Counted from the stretch's first letter, positions 43,300-56,313 are shown. The stretch is 64,000 bases of DNA from Clonostachys chloroleuca (GCA_037952775.1 JBANAY010000003.1:1178001-1242000), one strand, 5' to 3'. Program-made: numbers and translations. Notes: generated by a model from the letters alone, not told the origin.

Positions 43300-45179
43300 A
43301 TGCACCGCAAGATTGCAGCCATTGCGGCCTTCATCGCCGCCGCCAGCGCGCAACAGGCTTGCACAAGCCAAGCTGAGACTCATCCTCCTCTGACATGGCA
43401 AACATGCACCACTGGCGGCAGCTGCACCACCAACTCGGCCAGTGTCGTCCTTGATTCCAACTGGCGATGGACTCACACCGTCTCGGGTTCTACCAACTGC
43501 TACGACGGCAACAAATGGGACACCTCTATTTGTACCAGCAACACGGTGTGCGCCGAGAAGTGCTGCGTTGATGGCGCCAACTACCCGGGCACATATGGTG
43601 TCACCACTTCCGGCAGCCAGCTCAACCTCAGGCTGGTCACTGAGCACGCCTACGGGAAGACGATCGGTAGCCGTGTCTACTTGATGCAGGCCGGTTCTGA
43701 TACTCAGTACCAGACATTCGATCTCCTGGGTAACGAGTTCACCTTTGACACGGATGTCTCCAAGCTTGAATGTGGGCTGAATGGCGCCCTGTACTTTGTG
43801 AAGATGGAGAAGGATGGTGGCATGGCCAGTTATCCCGGAAACAAAGCTGGTGCCAAGTTTGGAAGTGAGTTTCTCACTAACCAATAAGTTGTTCAAGATA
43901 CTTGGCTAACATCAATGAAGCTGGTTACTGCGACAGCCAGTGCCCTCGCGATGTCAAATTTATCGGTGGACAAGTAGGTCTTCCACCCCCCAGAATCAAA
44001 CACCCACCATATCAAAATGAGATACTGACACATAAATAGGCCAACGTTGAGGATTGGGTGTCAGGCGATGACAACCCGGATGCTGGTGTTGGTGGCCTTG
44101 GTGCTTGCTGCGCCGAGATGGATATCTGTAAGCTGGTTTCCAGTTAACACTCTCAGAGACCAAGATCTACTAACCACAAGACACATCAACACAGGGGAGG
44201 CCAACAAAATCTCCACCGCCTATACTCCTCACCCATGCCAGAACAACAACTACCATGTCTGTGACGGTGACTCATGCGGCGGAACCTACTCTGCCGACCG
44301 CTACGCCGGCGACTGTGACCCAGATGGCTGCGACTTCAACTCATGGAGACAGGGCAACAAGACCTTCTACGGACCTGGCAGCAACTTTGTCGTTGACACA
44401 ACCAAGAAGGTCACCGTTGTCACTCAATTCCACACTTCTGGAGGCTCCCTGAGCGAGATCCGCCGTCTCTACGTCCAAGATGGCAAGGTCATTGCCAACT
44501 CGCAGGACCTCCTCGGCACCGGTGGTAACTCCATCACCCAGGGTTGGTGCGAGGACATCCGCGACGTCTTCACCGACAGGGACAGCTTTACGGAGAAGGG
44601 CGGACTTGCGCAGATGGGCAAGGGTCTCAACGGCATGGTTCTGGTTCTCAGTCTCTGGAACGATGTAAGTTCTAAAGAAACCCGATACCCGCTTCCTCCT
44701 GAAGCGATAAAACTAACCCTCCCTCAGTTCTACGCCAACATGCTCTGGCTTGACTCCAACTACCCAGTCGGCTCTACTAAGCCCGGCGCTGACCGTGGAA
44801 GCTGCCCCACCAGCTCTGGAGCCTATCCCGATGTCATCAACAGCAACTCCGGTGCTACCGTCTCTTTCTGTATGTGACCCAAACTTTTTCCCCAAAGTAG
44901 TTCCAACTATAATCTCCTTCAGAACCTAACGCAGCATGTACAGCCAACATCAAGTTCGGTCCTATCGGCTCTACCTACGGTTCTGGCACGACCAACCCAG
45001 GAACCACCACCACCGCAAGAGCCACCAGCACCACTACCTCGGGCAGCTCCCAGCCCACCGGCACTTCGCCCATCTACGGACAGTGCGGAGGCAGTGGCTG
45101 GAGTGGTCCGACTTCCTGCGCCTCCGGCAGCTGCTGCACTTTCAACAACGCTTGGTACTCTCAGTGCCTGCCTTGCTAG
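43300..45179 (+). CDS. cbh1: GH7 cellobiohydrolase with C-terminal CBM1
   Basis: Six exons; introns at about 43865-43920, 43970-44040, 44129-44196, 44665-44727 and 44871-44941, all GT-AG. Signal peptide [17 protein letters not shown], then mature [21 protein letters not shown]7 hallmarks: [64 protein letters not shown]. The catalytic segment CCAEMDIWEANKIS carries the Glu nucleophile, Asp and Glu acid/base. Then [48 protein letters not shown]. After a Thr/Ser-rich linker comes a CBM1 ([20 protein letters not shown], ending YSQCLPC). It releases cellobiose from cellulose chain ends, outside the cell. The long loop pattern fits a cellobiohydrolase rather than an endoglucanase. No lesions seen. 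Confidence 0.92.
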
Positions 45180-45413
45180 ATCAAGCTGCTTTTGAAGAGG
45201 TCAGTGCTTGGGGGGAGCCTTTTGAAGCCTCTTCGACCTTTGACTGTGTTGCTAGAGAAGATGATGGGGAAGAGATAGTGTTTCCTAGTAGGATAGTATC
45301 AGGTACAAAAATACACGAAATTTGGATTATTCTCTCAGCTCCGTGCCCTACCAACTCGTAGTCTTTGCTACGTAAAATATGCAATCGGCAAACTATTATC
45401 ATAGCGATTTGAT

Positions 45414-46035
45414 TCACTTCCAGACACCAACATCCTTCGCGAGGCCGAGTACTTTTGAACCTCCGTCCAACCTATCCGCTTCTTTCCTGAGGAGTTCCGC
45501 TCGGAATCGTCGGAATGCTTGTTCTATCCGCTTCTGGCTCTCTTGATTTCTCTGGAGAAGCCGGTCGGCAGAATGCGTCCCCGTTAGGAACCCGGTCTCT
45601 CCGCCAAGGAACAACCCGCCAACTCCCACTAGGAAGTATGTCGCGACATCGCCTGCGACAGAAGGTTGGAGAAACGGGTTCAGATCAGGGATTGGAACTG
45701 GAAAGGTAGGTTTAGTGTTTGTAGTCGAAGCAGGAACGGGCCTTAAGCTCACCTATTTTTCCGTCGGCGAACTGCACGTGGGTTGGCTTCTCGGCCGCTC
45801 GTAACGCTTTGAATGCATTGGCTTGTCCCCGTCGAAGTCGGTAGGCAAATAGGATGCCGAGTCCCAGACCGACAATGGAGCCAAGCGTGGCGTGAGTACC
45901 GACTTTCGCGACCGACTGTTGCAAGATCTCGCGGTCGGAGTCTTGAAGATCATGCTCGAGATGCTTCTCGGCCAGTTGAGCCAGATCATTCGACCGGCCA
46001 GTTCGGCGGAATGCAGCAAAGGATTCGATCGACAT
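45414..46035 (-). CDS. Small membrane protein with glycine-rich helices, uncharacterised
   Basis: Two exons joined across a GT-AG intron at about 45696-45750. The N-terminal exon MSIESFAAFRRTGRSNDLAQ leads to a helix HATLGSIVGLGLGILFAYRL (glycine-zipper-like), then LRAAEKPTHVQFADGKI. The second exon reads VPIPDLNPFLQPSVAGDVAT, a second Gly-rich segment TYFLVGVGGLFLGGETGFLT, and a charged tail rich in Arg, Glu and Lys. About 190 residues in all. The build (two short membrane helices, charged ends) recalls small ascomycete proteins, possibly mitochondrial. No function can be assigned. Confidence 0.65.
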
Positions 46036-47487
46036 GATGAGAGTTAAGAAGACAGCTTCGACAGCTTTTACACATCAATCCTAGGATGAAAAATGATTTT
46101 TCTTGAGGATTTGAGACAAAGTTCCAAGCTGTTTCATCATACTTATGTCGTCGTGAAAGTCAATGACGTATTTCAGCGGCTATTGCCGGGAAGCTCCACG
46201 TTGCTTCATTCCAGCGATGCACATATCAAGTTCGCGTTATTTCCAGAAAATGTTCGAAAAACTATGAGCCTTTTCAAAGCATAGGAGAATTTTCAGACTT
46301 TATTTGTATGATTCAGACATTTATCTCGTCCCTTTTTTTTTTTTGTCCTGTAACGTTCTAAAATCGATTGAAGCAGGAGACAAATCACTTATACTAGTGA
46401 ACGGCTTTATTAGTCCACCCAAAGTGTCGAACTGAATGACCAAAATATCACCTACCAGTCGAAGAAGGATCTTTTAGTATGTACAACCTGCCATACACGC
46501 CTGGTCTACACGACAACCTGGTGGTTATTCCACTCCCGGGCTTATATATGTAAATCCAAGGTCTAGGGTAGCTACGAGCTATGGTCAAAGATGATTAATC
46601 AGCTCAGCGCGGCTTTTGAAGCTAACACCCCTAGAGCTTAGCGTACGCACTAAGACTCTAGGGGGAGCGGCCGGCCCACATGCAAGTCCCACATTGACCC
46701 ACTGCGTTTGTCCGTCCTTATTCAACAACAACTGCGAGGTTGAAGACTCATACAACAAGAGCTTAGGATGGTGTTGACAAGGGTCTTGATAGCATTTGAG
46801 AATGATGAGAATATTAAGCATACGATATAACTAGAAACAAAGCAGAGCTCGGGATATGTTCATGAAAAGTCTGGCCTCTACCTTTAGATCAAATGCCTGA
46901 TGTTAAGCGATGCCAGAGTAATTCGTTTCAACCTTTTGTCCAATTGAAATCTCTCATTCCCTATCCATTCCCAGGCTAGACTCGCATTAAATGCAGCGAT
47001 AACATATCTCATGTCCTGTAGTGGCGAACATGAATCGACTATCAGGGGTTGAGTTACATCTGCCGGCCGACATAGCCGAGACACCTCTGAGGTGGATTGT
47101 TTGGGACCATTTCATTGGCACATTTTCTGAAATGCCCAACCTCATCCCATGTCCCATGGCCATTGCGCAATCGACACACGCGCCAGTGTCGCCTATAATC
47201 TCCATCTTTGATATCTGTTGGCACGCGTATTCTCGTGGTTCTCACAAAAGTTCGATTGAAATAGGAAGGTACGGAGCCTTGAGAAACAAAAAGCTCGTAT
47301 ATGTTCGGTTGGCCTACATGGGCTCAACTAAACCTTGCACCATTGATGAGTTAGCTGAGGTGAGACTTGAAGGCATGGCACATACAAGGATCATATATAG
47401 TGATCTTTCACCCGACCTAGGCCATACGCAACCTTCCGTGAGTTTGCAAACAATCCTGTCCGCTTTCAATTTACATGCCTTGCCAAC
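46036..47487. other. Intergenic region upstream of the OPT transporter
   Basis: About 1.45 kb with a T-run near 46328-46343. The 231-codon frame at 47021-47716 overlaps the true transporter start in another frame and has no family features. Confidence 0.4.
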
Positions 47488-49896
47488 ATGTCGAAAGAAA
47501 TGGACGTCATTCATGGCCTGCCCGAAGACTTGGGGGAAGAGAAGAACACAGCTGTGGTGCAGGAGCACACGAAGACGGATAAGGGTTCACCGGGACAACC
47601 TGAGGAAGAGCACAGTGATGACTCCCGGGAGAGCGATACGACATATGTCAATGGTCATCCCGTCATTCGAGATGGTAATGGAATTTCTCATCACACCGCA
47701 TCGGCTTTATTTCTAGAAAATTCTAATATGCCCTCTTAGGCTTTGACGTCTCGAAGTTTCTTATTTCTGTTCGAGATGATGGAGATCCAGCACTGACATT
47801 CAGATCTATTGTCCTCGGATCAGTCTTCACCGCACTGTCAAGTGTCATTACTATGCTCTACGTCTTCAAACCAACAACGATGCAAGTCTCAACCGTTTTC
47901 CTACAGCGTTAGTGTTGAGTACCTCTCCATGGAAATGGTTCCCATTACTGACCCGCTTTCAGTCCTTGTCTACTGTTTCGGAGCAGCGTGGGCATATGTA
48001 ACTCCTTCTCCCGAGAAGTTTAAGTCGAAGTGGATACGGACCATTTTCAAACTTATGAATTTCGGCCAGCCCTTCCGTATCAAGGAGCATGTTGTGGCGG
48101 CACTCATCGCGTCGTCCGGTAACAACGGTCTTAACGGCGTCGAGGTGTACGCAGTTGAGCGGCTCTTTTACGGCAAGAACGTCAACGCCCTAACCGCTGT
48201 TTTAGGTACATTTTCCATGTGCCTGTGCGGCTTTGTGTTGGCAGGAGTCCTTCGCCCGTTGATCGTGTACCCAGCCGAAATGGTGTATTGGAGCACCTTG
48301 CCACAAGTCGTATTGTTTCAGAATCTTCATTTCGACCGGCGCGCCAACCGAGAGCGTTTGAGAAAGTTTGGATGGGCTCTTTTGTTTGCGGCTGTGTGGG
48401 AGGTGTTCCCAGCTTACATCATAACGTGGTTCGGGGGATTGTCAGTCTTCTGTCTTGCGTCGATGGGAGCATCTACGTCGACAAGGACCATTTTCTCAAC
48501 CATTTTTGGCGGTGCCTCCTCAAACGAAGGATTGGGGCTTCTTAACTTCTCACTCGATTGGCAATATATTCAAAGCACGTATCTCTCACTCCCATTCAAG
48601 CAGCAGGTTAACACCTGGATCGGTTACGTGGTCTGGTATATTGCTATGCTTAGCCTTTATTACGGGAATGCCTGGAGCGCCAAAGACTTCCCCTTCATGT
48701 CTTCGTCTCTGTTCCACAGCAACGGAACTGTTTTATCTACTACATCGATGCTTGATAATCAAGGCATCATAGACCAAGAAAAACTGGCCGAGGTCGGCAT
48801 ACCACATTTGACATCGAGCACCGTGTTGGGATTTTTCTCGCAGAATCTCGCCATCGGTGCTTTGATTAGTCACGTCATTCTGTTCTCTGGTAAGGACATG
48901 ATGCAAGCCTGGAAGCAAGCTCGCAACAAAACCCAACCCGACGTTCACTATCAAGCCATGCTCAAGTACAAGGAAGTACCGATGTGGTGGTACTGGGTGC
49001 TGTTGGTTCTATGCTTCGTTGCCGGCATCGTTGTAACAACAAAAGGCGACACTACTCTTCCGGTGTGGGGTTACATTGTTTCCCTTCTTCTGGGTGCCTT
49101 TATTGCTCCCTTTTCTTGCATTCTATATGGGCTCAATGGGACCGGGGTAGGCACAAACCAAATCTCCAAGATGGTGGCTGGTGCGGTACATCCCGGCAGA
49201 CCTCTTGCCAATCTTTACTTCGCTTGTTGGTCGCACCAAGTGATTCTCCTCGCCGTCAACCTGGCCAACTGGCTCAAAGTAGGACAATATACGAAAGTAC
49301 CCCATCGAATCATGTTCGGTACACAGATATACGGAACTCTACTAGGGGCTGCCTTGAATTACGTTGTCATGACTACAGTTGTAACCAACCAAAGAGAAAT
49401 ACTCCTGGATCCAATTGGAAACTCTGTCTGGAGTGGATCGACCCTCCAGGGCTTCAATTCACAGGCGATCACCTGGTCACTCGCAAAGGATATGTACGGA
49501 TTGAACGGCCGCTATGTCATTGTCCCGCTCGGTATCTTGATTGGATTTTTCTTCCCCGTCATCCACTGGTTTTTGAACAAAGCATATCCCCGTCTGAATA
49601 AATTCCCACTAAACACTACTTTTATATTCGTTACTTCTGGCACACGTTACTATGGGAATACCTCATGGGTGTGGTCATCTATTGCAGTGGGCGTCTTCTC
49701 GCAGGTGTGGCTCAGGCGCCGAAAGCCCAAGATTTACAACAAATACAACTACCTTATCGGCGCAGGGTTGGATGGAGGTTCGCAGGTGATCATTTTCGTC
49801 CTCTCGTTTGCTGTGTTTGGTGCTAGTGGAAAAGAAAGGCCATTCCCTGCTTGGTGGGGAGCTCCTAAGGATGCCAACCCAGACCATTGTATATAA
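47488..49896 (+). CDS. OPT-family oligopeptide transporter
   Basis: Three exons. The ATG at 47488 gives an acidic cytosolic N-terminus (MSKEMDVIHGLPEDLGEEKN to HPVIRDG). Introns lie at about 47676-47739 and 47912-47964. Then SVRDDGDPALTFRSIVLGSV, YCFGAAWAYVTPSPEKF, NNGLNGVEVYAVERLFYGK, VLRPLIVYPAEMVYWSTLPQ, MGASTSTRTIFSTIFGGASS, GLLNFSLDWQYI, AGAVHPGRPLANLYFACWSH and a C-terminus rich in hydrophobic segments. The RDDGDPALTFRS, WSTLPQ and GRPLANLYF-type motifs are typical of fungal OPT proteins, which import tetra-/pentapeptides (or glutathione-like peptides) by proton symport through about 12-16 helices in the plasma membrane. Length (about 760 residues) is normal. Intact. Confidence 0.88.
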
Positions 49897-50293
49897 GAAT
49901 AAGTGAGGCTCGACGTATAATTTAAATGTCTCTTTCTTGATTTCCCAATATTCTGCTGAGGGTTCCAAAATCATGAGACAACCATGACACTTTAGTGTTC
50001 ATCTGCTCAATGATTGGAGTTTTGGCTGCTTGGCACGCACAGCTACCTCGTACGTCACGATTTGAATGTACCAAGGACGATTGGGGACTTTCATCAAGTT
50101 AATAAGCCATAGCCGGCCAATCATAAGTACATGGAAGCGGCCATGAAACACGTAGTTCAGGTAGAGTATTTTTTTCTATCAGTCACTACTTCATGCCGTT
50201 CACTCGCTAGGGTGTAGAATAGGATATATTTAGAGAGGAGTTATCTAGGATCCCCCATGTTGGAAATAATGATACACAGCGGCCCTCCACTCG
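49897..50293. other. Convergent intergenic region
   Basis: Between the 3' ends of the OPT transporter and the CYP505 gene. Nothing recognisable. Confidence 0.4.
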
Positions 50294-53200
50294 TTAGTCA
50301 AAAATATCCTCCACATATCGCACGTTTCTCTGAGCATGGAACCACTTTGTCAATTCTGATTCCCCCCTCTCATCCTCTTGGCTTGCTTCCCTCTTCATCC
50401 GTATCATTGCGTCCCGAACCCCCTCCCCAACAGCCTTGGATCCGCAGACAAACATCTTAGCGCCGCCCTTCTCCCAGAGGTCCCAGACCTCCTTGCGATC
50501 CTTCCAGAGCCGATCCTGAACGTATTTGCAGCCTTGACTCTCAGGCGTGGTAGTGGACCGAGAGAAAGCACGCCGAACTTGAACAGCACCAAGCCGCTCC
50601 CACTCGTCGAGTTGGGCTCGATACAGATCGTCTGTCTCTGGAGACCGGCATCCAAAGTAGAGGTAGGCCGGTGCGAGTTTCTTGCCAGAAGAAATTTGGA
50701 GCGCACGCTCCTGGATGAAGGCGCGGAATGGGGCAATACCAGTACCAGCTGCCACAAGAAAGAGCGGCGTGGTTTCAGGATCAGATGGGAGGCTGAATGC
50801 GGGTGGAGATGGGCGAACAATGACCTGAATAACATCGGAGGGCTGCAAGCTAGCGAGATACGAGGAAGCCACGCCTATGTGAGGGTTAGAAGGGTTTGAG
50901 AGTGAAGGCTCGCGCAGAGTTGAGAAGGTGAGTGTTGCATGTGAGGCCTTGAGGAGTGGCGAGGATGAGATAGAACTGGGTGCTAGTCAGCGTGTACACT
51001 ATTTACGAAAGAGGATGTAGACGTACTACTGGCGGACGCGAATAGGAGGCAGCATCGAAAGGAAGGTCCCGATAGGGATATGGAGAGCCGGGAAACGCTC
51101 AAGGAGGTCGAGCACAGATACTCGCTTGGCAGTAATTTCCTCTGCATAGTGGTCGTTAGCAAGGCTAGTCAGACCTTGAATGGTCTTTTCGTCACTGGTA
51201 ATCTGAATGAGCTTCAGAATGTTCTGTAGAATTGGAATTGTCAGTTTTAATCGCCAAAAAGTGTTGAGTAGTACGAAGCGGACTTACCCTCTTCGTAGCT
51301 GGTTGTGACAGCTCTACATATGAGCTTAAAACATCCTTGGCCGAAACTGACCCTTCCAGTGGGAGGGCCACTGGTACATCGGACGTGATGTCGAGATGAG
51401 CGTCCGACGAGAGACCCAACGCCCTCATTGCCCGCCGCACCGTCTCTTCTGGATTCACAGGCAGCACGACCAGGTAATCTCCCGTCTCGTATTTTAGCTC
51501 AGGAGGTAGTTCAACTTCGACGTGTTTCTTGAGAGTGAGTTCTCCGCCCTCATATGCTGTAAGTGTCTCGGTTTTGATCACGGTAGCGAGGCGGACATCC
51601 TGACGGAGAGTCGAGTTTCGGGGATGGGATACGGTGGCGATAACTCCCTGCGGTTCAGAAGTGGAAGCACTGCTGCCTTGGTCGTTATCGCCATACCGAG
51701 CCTTGAGGGCTGGCCAGAGCATGCCGTCTTCCCAAGCTTCGAATTCACCAAAGGTTGCTCCCGTGGCGACGTCTGATGTGCCCAAGCCGACAAGCCTTTC
51801 AGCCCCCAAATCAGCTAGCCTGCTGTTGATGAGCTTTGGGATACGCTGGTGAGTATTGACCCAGTCGCTATGGCCGCAGCCAAAGACGGCGTACGAGGCG
51901 TTGTCCAGGGGCCTCTTTTCTGCGTCTAAGTTCTGGATCCAGGAAACAAACTGCCCGGCATTGTCAGGCGGTTCTCCCTCGAACGATGCGGTGACGATAA
52001 CAGTGGGGTGATCAGTGGGAAGGGACTCCTTGCCGGTGTCAAGGGAGTCAAGCTTGACAGCACGGAATCCATGTCTAGGCGCGTTGGTAGCCACTTGCTG
52101 AGCGAGCGACTTGCATGTGCCGCTATTGGAGCCGTATAGGATAGTAAGTGGTTTACCCTTACCCTCGCTCAAGGCCAGTCCTGCCTTTGCGGCTTTAGAG
52201 TCGCTGGTTCGCGGGCCTGTGCCTCCGAGTCGCTGCTCAAGCGTAACCGGGGTAAGCCCATCGCGCAATATTGCCCGCATGGCCATCCTGTCTGGCTTAA
52301 TAGTTAATGTCTGTTTGTGCGAGAGCTCATACCCAGGTTCGAGCTCAAAGTTGAAGTTCTGGAGTAGCATCGCCATGATAAGTAGGGCTTCCTGCCAGGC
52401 GAAAGCCCGCCCAATGCAGGACCGCTTGCCATTACCGAATGGCTTCCAGCAGTTGGGAAACTCCCGATTGAGGCGGTTGAAATTGTCATCCAACATACGC
52501 TCTGGGATAAATTCGTTGACTGTATCACCATAGACAGCCGGGTCTAGGTGGGCCTTGAAGACAAGATTCACAATCGGCTGCCCCTTTTTGACGAAATACT
52601 TGCCGGCTATCATCGTATCCTCCATGGGCTCCACAGAGAAGGCAGGAATGGTCGAGGTTAGCCTCAGGGTTTCACGGAGCACGGCGTTGATGTAGGGCAG
52701 CTTTGAAATGTGATCGATAGTAATCCGGCCCTTGCCACAGACTGTATCAATCTCCTGCTGTGCCTTTTGAAATGTTTCTGGGTTGTGTAGCATTTGGTAA
52801 AATGCGTAAGAGAGCATCCCTGACGTGGTTTCATGACCGGCAATAAGGAACGTAATCAGGTTATCCAGAATGCTCCCGTCTGTCATCTTCTTTCCGGTCT
52901 GGGGATCAACGCCCTTGAGCATGGCAGCGAGCAGGTCATTGTCCCGGTCATCTAGACCACTCTTACGAGTGTCTAGTACATCTTGTGCTGTTCGACGCAA
53001 TGTATCGATGTTCTTGGACAGCGTGTTGTCTCGGTTGCGATAGAAGAAACTTGGGAAGATCCTTGTGTCAATCTCGCCGCACTCGTAAAGGAAGTCAGCC
53101 ATAGCCTGGACAAACGGATGCATCTCCTGTGAGTAAAAGCTGTTGAAGCGAAACCCCATAGAGCACAACGCAATAGTGTCAAGGGTTAGGCGCGTGAAGT

Positions 53201-53852
53201 CTTCGGTGGGCTTAACCCATTCTCTAGGTCCACCACGCGCCCATTTCAACGAAAGCTGCTTTGCAACATCGTACATTTCATCGTACATGCCACGAATCTT
53301 GAGGGGTCCAAAGTCCGGTATGAGGACCCTATGTGCGACACCCCAGGCTTCTTCTCCATCTCGAGCCTTTTTGCAACATTTGTCAGTTTCAATTACCGCT
53401 CAAGGCTAGCATGCCTCTCTTTCAAGAGGTAGTCGACTTACAGTAAAGAGCCCGTCGTGCACGCCTAATCGAATGTGCTAAGCAAAGGATACACTGTTAA
53501 TACAGATCCGTCGAGATGGGCTAGCTATGAATTGACATGGGGGCACTCAAACCTCCAAAGATGCGGCGATGCACTTCTTGAATCGTTTCTCGTCGCATGT
53601 TTCATTGATAAGGGCTTGCGTGGAGAGTACGACAATATTGACCCCGGGAAAACGTAGTCGATAAATATCTCCTGTTTTCGGACCATGCTATTAGTAACCT
53701 GGCGGGCAGAAGCCATCAATGGAATTACTTCACGTACCGTACTGATCAGCAAGATCCCGCATGGAGCCCAGCTGGAATGTCGGGCTGATTTGGAAGACAT
53801 GGCCAATAAACGGGTAGGCTGGCGGCTCAGGGATCTCGGCGGTAGCAGCCAT
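50294..53852 (-). CDS. CYP505 self-sufficient fatty-acid hydroxylase (P450-reductase fusion, P450foxy type)
   Basis: Six exons; the ATG at 53852 gives MAATAEIPEPPAYPFIGHVF. P450 part: ITFLIAGHETTSGMLSYAFY (oxygen-binding helix I), ETLR (ExxR) and the heme loop WKPFGNGKRSCIGRAFAWQE with the Cys ligand. After a linker, a flavodoxin-like FMN domain (LTILYGSNSGTCKSLAQQV, then YAVFGCGHSDW). Then the FAD/NADPH domain: RQYSISSSP (split by an intron), LVAAGTGIAPFRAF, YLYFGCRSPE, KMFVCGSKAVGEGVRD, ending VRYVEDIFD at 50294. Length (about 1060 residues) is right for CYP505A enzymes, which hydroxylate fatty acids near the omega end without a separate reductase. Introns all GT-AG. The long exon covers both P450 and FMN parts. 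No lesions seen. Confidence 0.93.
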
Positions 53853-53897
53853 TCTGCTTCAAAGATGTGTGGGATGCAATAAGCCCTGCTTAGATTA

Positions 53898-53919
53898 AAA
53901 AAAAAAAAAAAAAAAAAAA
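53898..53919. repeat. Poly-A tract (22 A) upstream of CYP505
   Basis: A homopolymer of 22 A lies 46 bp upstream of the CYP505 start codon (on the minus strand a T-run in the leader/promoter). Its length is probably variable. Confidence 0.7.
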
Positions 53920-54632
53920 GAGAGACGCCTTATCGCACTCGTCTGTGAGTTGTTTTCGAGGCGGAAAGATGGAATATCTTTATACTGTTGGCTGTTGACA
54001 TCTCCTAACTATGGTGGACGTAATCTTGGGCCGGTGAGGGCAAGGGGGCCTGGTATATGTTCAACAGCCATCTATGGAAGCCGGAAAGATAATGTGACCC
54101 GCTGGTCGTATGCGTCTATTCTGCCTCCTACCAACGTTTGACTGTTGCTAGTTATAGAAAAGCGCGAGAGACACGCTGGCTGGGAAGAGTCCACCCCCTA
54201 ACCCGTAGTCTGGCGGATCGGAAGATGATCTAGCGAATCAATATCACTTGCTTCGGATAGAATATATATTCAATGAGGATTGTTAGCATGAAAACTAGAA
54301 CATTTCTCTGTACTGCCACTCTACAAGCTTGAACAACGGCCTTGATCAAGAGCCTTGAGAGGTACAAAGACGGACTCCGTGCGACCCTGGTCCTTGTTCA
54401 CGGCATTGGAGCATCCGATCAGCATCTATCAGATGTATCGAGGTGTAGCAACGCGATGATTATGTCGGTCGGTCTTTTTCTTCCCCTTTCGGCAAAATAC
54501 GTCAGCCCGGCTTAATACACTTGTCCAGAAACCTGGGCCAAAGTCCGCAATAAGGTGGGGAAAGCAGCTTATTGTTTCAAAACCAACTGTCGTCAGTATT
54601 TCCGTCTTTAAGGCTGTGATCGGCTCGTGTAC
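53920..54632. other. Promoter and intergenic region upstream of CYP505
   Basis: No gene seen. Confidence 0.4.
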
Positions 54633-54920
54633 TTTTTATATAAATTCAAATAAATAAATAAAATTTTATAGGTTTTAGATTAGTACTAAGTCTCTAAATA
54701 TTTAGTTATATCTCTTTAGATAATAAATTTAATATATTATTAATAGTATTAACTAGAAGTTCTCTATTAATTATAAAGTTATATAAATTTAATAAACATA
54801 TTTTTTTCCTAATATTATACTATAAACAGGGACTATATAGAGCTCCCTATAAAAGAACTAGAAGCAGCTAAGTAGATGGAAGAGGATAAGTCTTAAGTAT
54901 TATATTATCTTATATATAAA
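54633..54920. repeat. AT-rich tract, likely RIP-degraded repeat
   Basis: Strongly TA-rich sequence with almost no CpA or CpG and many TpA steps, unlike the surrounding DNA. Such blocks are typical of transposon remnants after RIP. No protein remains readable. Confidence 0.5.
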
Positions 54921-55180
54921 TAATTGCAATAATATCGCCCAATCTGGAAGCAATTTGCGAAGCTTGCTTAACACATCAGGCGGTTGGATGTCCTCGCTGC
55001 CATAAACAAACACACGCCTGATTTCTCGTATTCCAATGCTAAGTAAACCAATCCTTGGGAGTGGAAGCAACACAGGGCTAACGTAAGCACATGTGAGGTC
55101 CAATGACCAAATTTCAAGCTTCAGGCACAAGTTATGCGGATCCCCTTTTTCTACCTGCGGAGTACAACCTTGCAGCTGAC
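54900..55180 (-). pseudogene. C-terminal fragment of an LRR/F-box-like protein
   Basis: The minus strand reads NLCLKLEIWSLDLTCAYVSP, VLLPLPRIGLLSIGIREIRR, VFVYGSEDIQPPDVLSKLRK, LLPDWAIL. The ending (GSEDxxPPDVLxKLRxLLPD) resembles the C-terminus of fungal LRR-containing F-box proteins. No start, F-box or intact upstream part is present; it stops against the AT-rich tract. Low-confidence family call. Confidence 0.35.
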
Positions 55181-55828
55181 AAAACTCCGCATGTTTTCGA
55201 CCTTTCCGCGGATGGTCCTATTCATTTCGCGGCAACAGCTCGAGGGAGCCCGAAATCAGTCATGTAAGCCCCCAGAATTTTGGTAGTAACGAGAAGAATT
55301 GTGAGATTCTCATGACTTCAACTCAGCCAGCTTTGGAAAGCTGCATAAACCTTTGGTCAATAGTTGTAGGAGCCATGATATGCTGATAGCTCGAAATTCC
55401 GAACATTTCTACTGCACCTCAACTCATGGACCATGCCAAGCACAATGAAATAGTAGATTAACCTGTCTTATTCTGCAGTTGCCAACGATATTGCCCTTGG
55501 AGGACGACACGCCATCGCATTAGCTACTACTTGGTTCTCATCTAGGCGCCGAAAGTTCTTTTTGCTCTGATTAGGTTCTTAGACCTCTATCACAATATTA
55601 ACTTTACGGGGTTAGCCTCGGGATGGCATCAATCATGCTGACTTTAGGATGAAGATAAGTCTGTTGGTGTCGCCACCTAACAGCTTCCAGTTATACAGGT
55701 TAAACGGGATATATTAAGACTGTTGCTTCTAATTAGTAATTGCAGAGGAGATCCGTAGCCCCTTATACCCTAGGGAATCCCTTGATCGTAATCTCGTGAG
55801 TGCAGCCCGGGCTCGGGCTTATGAGATC
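55181..55828. other. Intergenic region without a supported gene
   Basis: About 650 bp between a gene fragment and a probable LTR; nothing recognisable. Confidence 0.4.
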
Positions 55829-56313
55829 TGTTAGTTGTCCCGTTGATATATAATTTATTAGAGATCTTTATATCCGGATGACCGAGGTTATCACCTTCCT
55901 TTTTAGCGTACGTTTGATAGGATCAGAACGCTCTTCGAGTCATCGGGCTCGCGCCGATAACTCGGTATCCGGTTGATCGTCAGAGCCGTAGTTCGCGATA
56001 GATCCTACCAGCTAGGATTGCTCGAGCCGATAGGTCAGGGCTCTGAAGATCGGGTCCAGTTAGGTTATAACCTTCCAACCTGACTGGCTGACCCCTCTCG
56101 GCGAAACTGATCCTTCTGGGTCGGTTACATCGCGGCCGCGGCTATCGTGCGATTGAATCTTACTTTTGCAATCGCGGCCGGTCCGGCTTCCGCGGAATTG
56201 CTGATGGTATTTGCTAGTGAATTGTGTGTGAGTTCGAATAGGCTGAGCTGCGGGCTTCAACCTTCATGGATTATCTCGGTGGTTGACGATATCTCTCTAT
56301 CGCCCGCTTGACA
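55829..56313. mobile_element. Probable solo LTR of an LTR retrotransposon
   Basis: About 485 bp that starts TGTTAGTTGTCCCG and ends CGCCCGCTTGACA. The ends are short inverted termini (TGT...ACA), as expected of an LTR. The interior is non-coding and compositionally distinct, with GC-rich patches. In the minus orientation it would start TGTCAAGCGGGCGATAG. No matching five-base target duplication is visible at these borders, and no gag-pol lies beside it. Orientation uncertain. Confidence 0.35.

Noticed and set aside
43249..43896. 215-codon minus-strand open frame over the cellobiohydrolase
   Set aside because: Antisense of the GH7 first exon, whose signal peptide, motifs and introns are clear.
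47021..47716. 231-codon open frame before the OPT transporter
   Set aside because: Runs through the transporter first exon in another frame and has no recognisable content.
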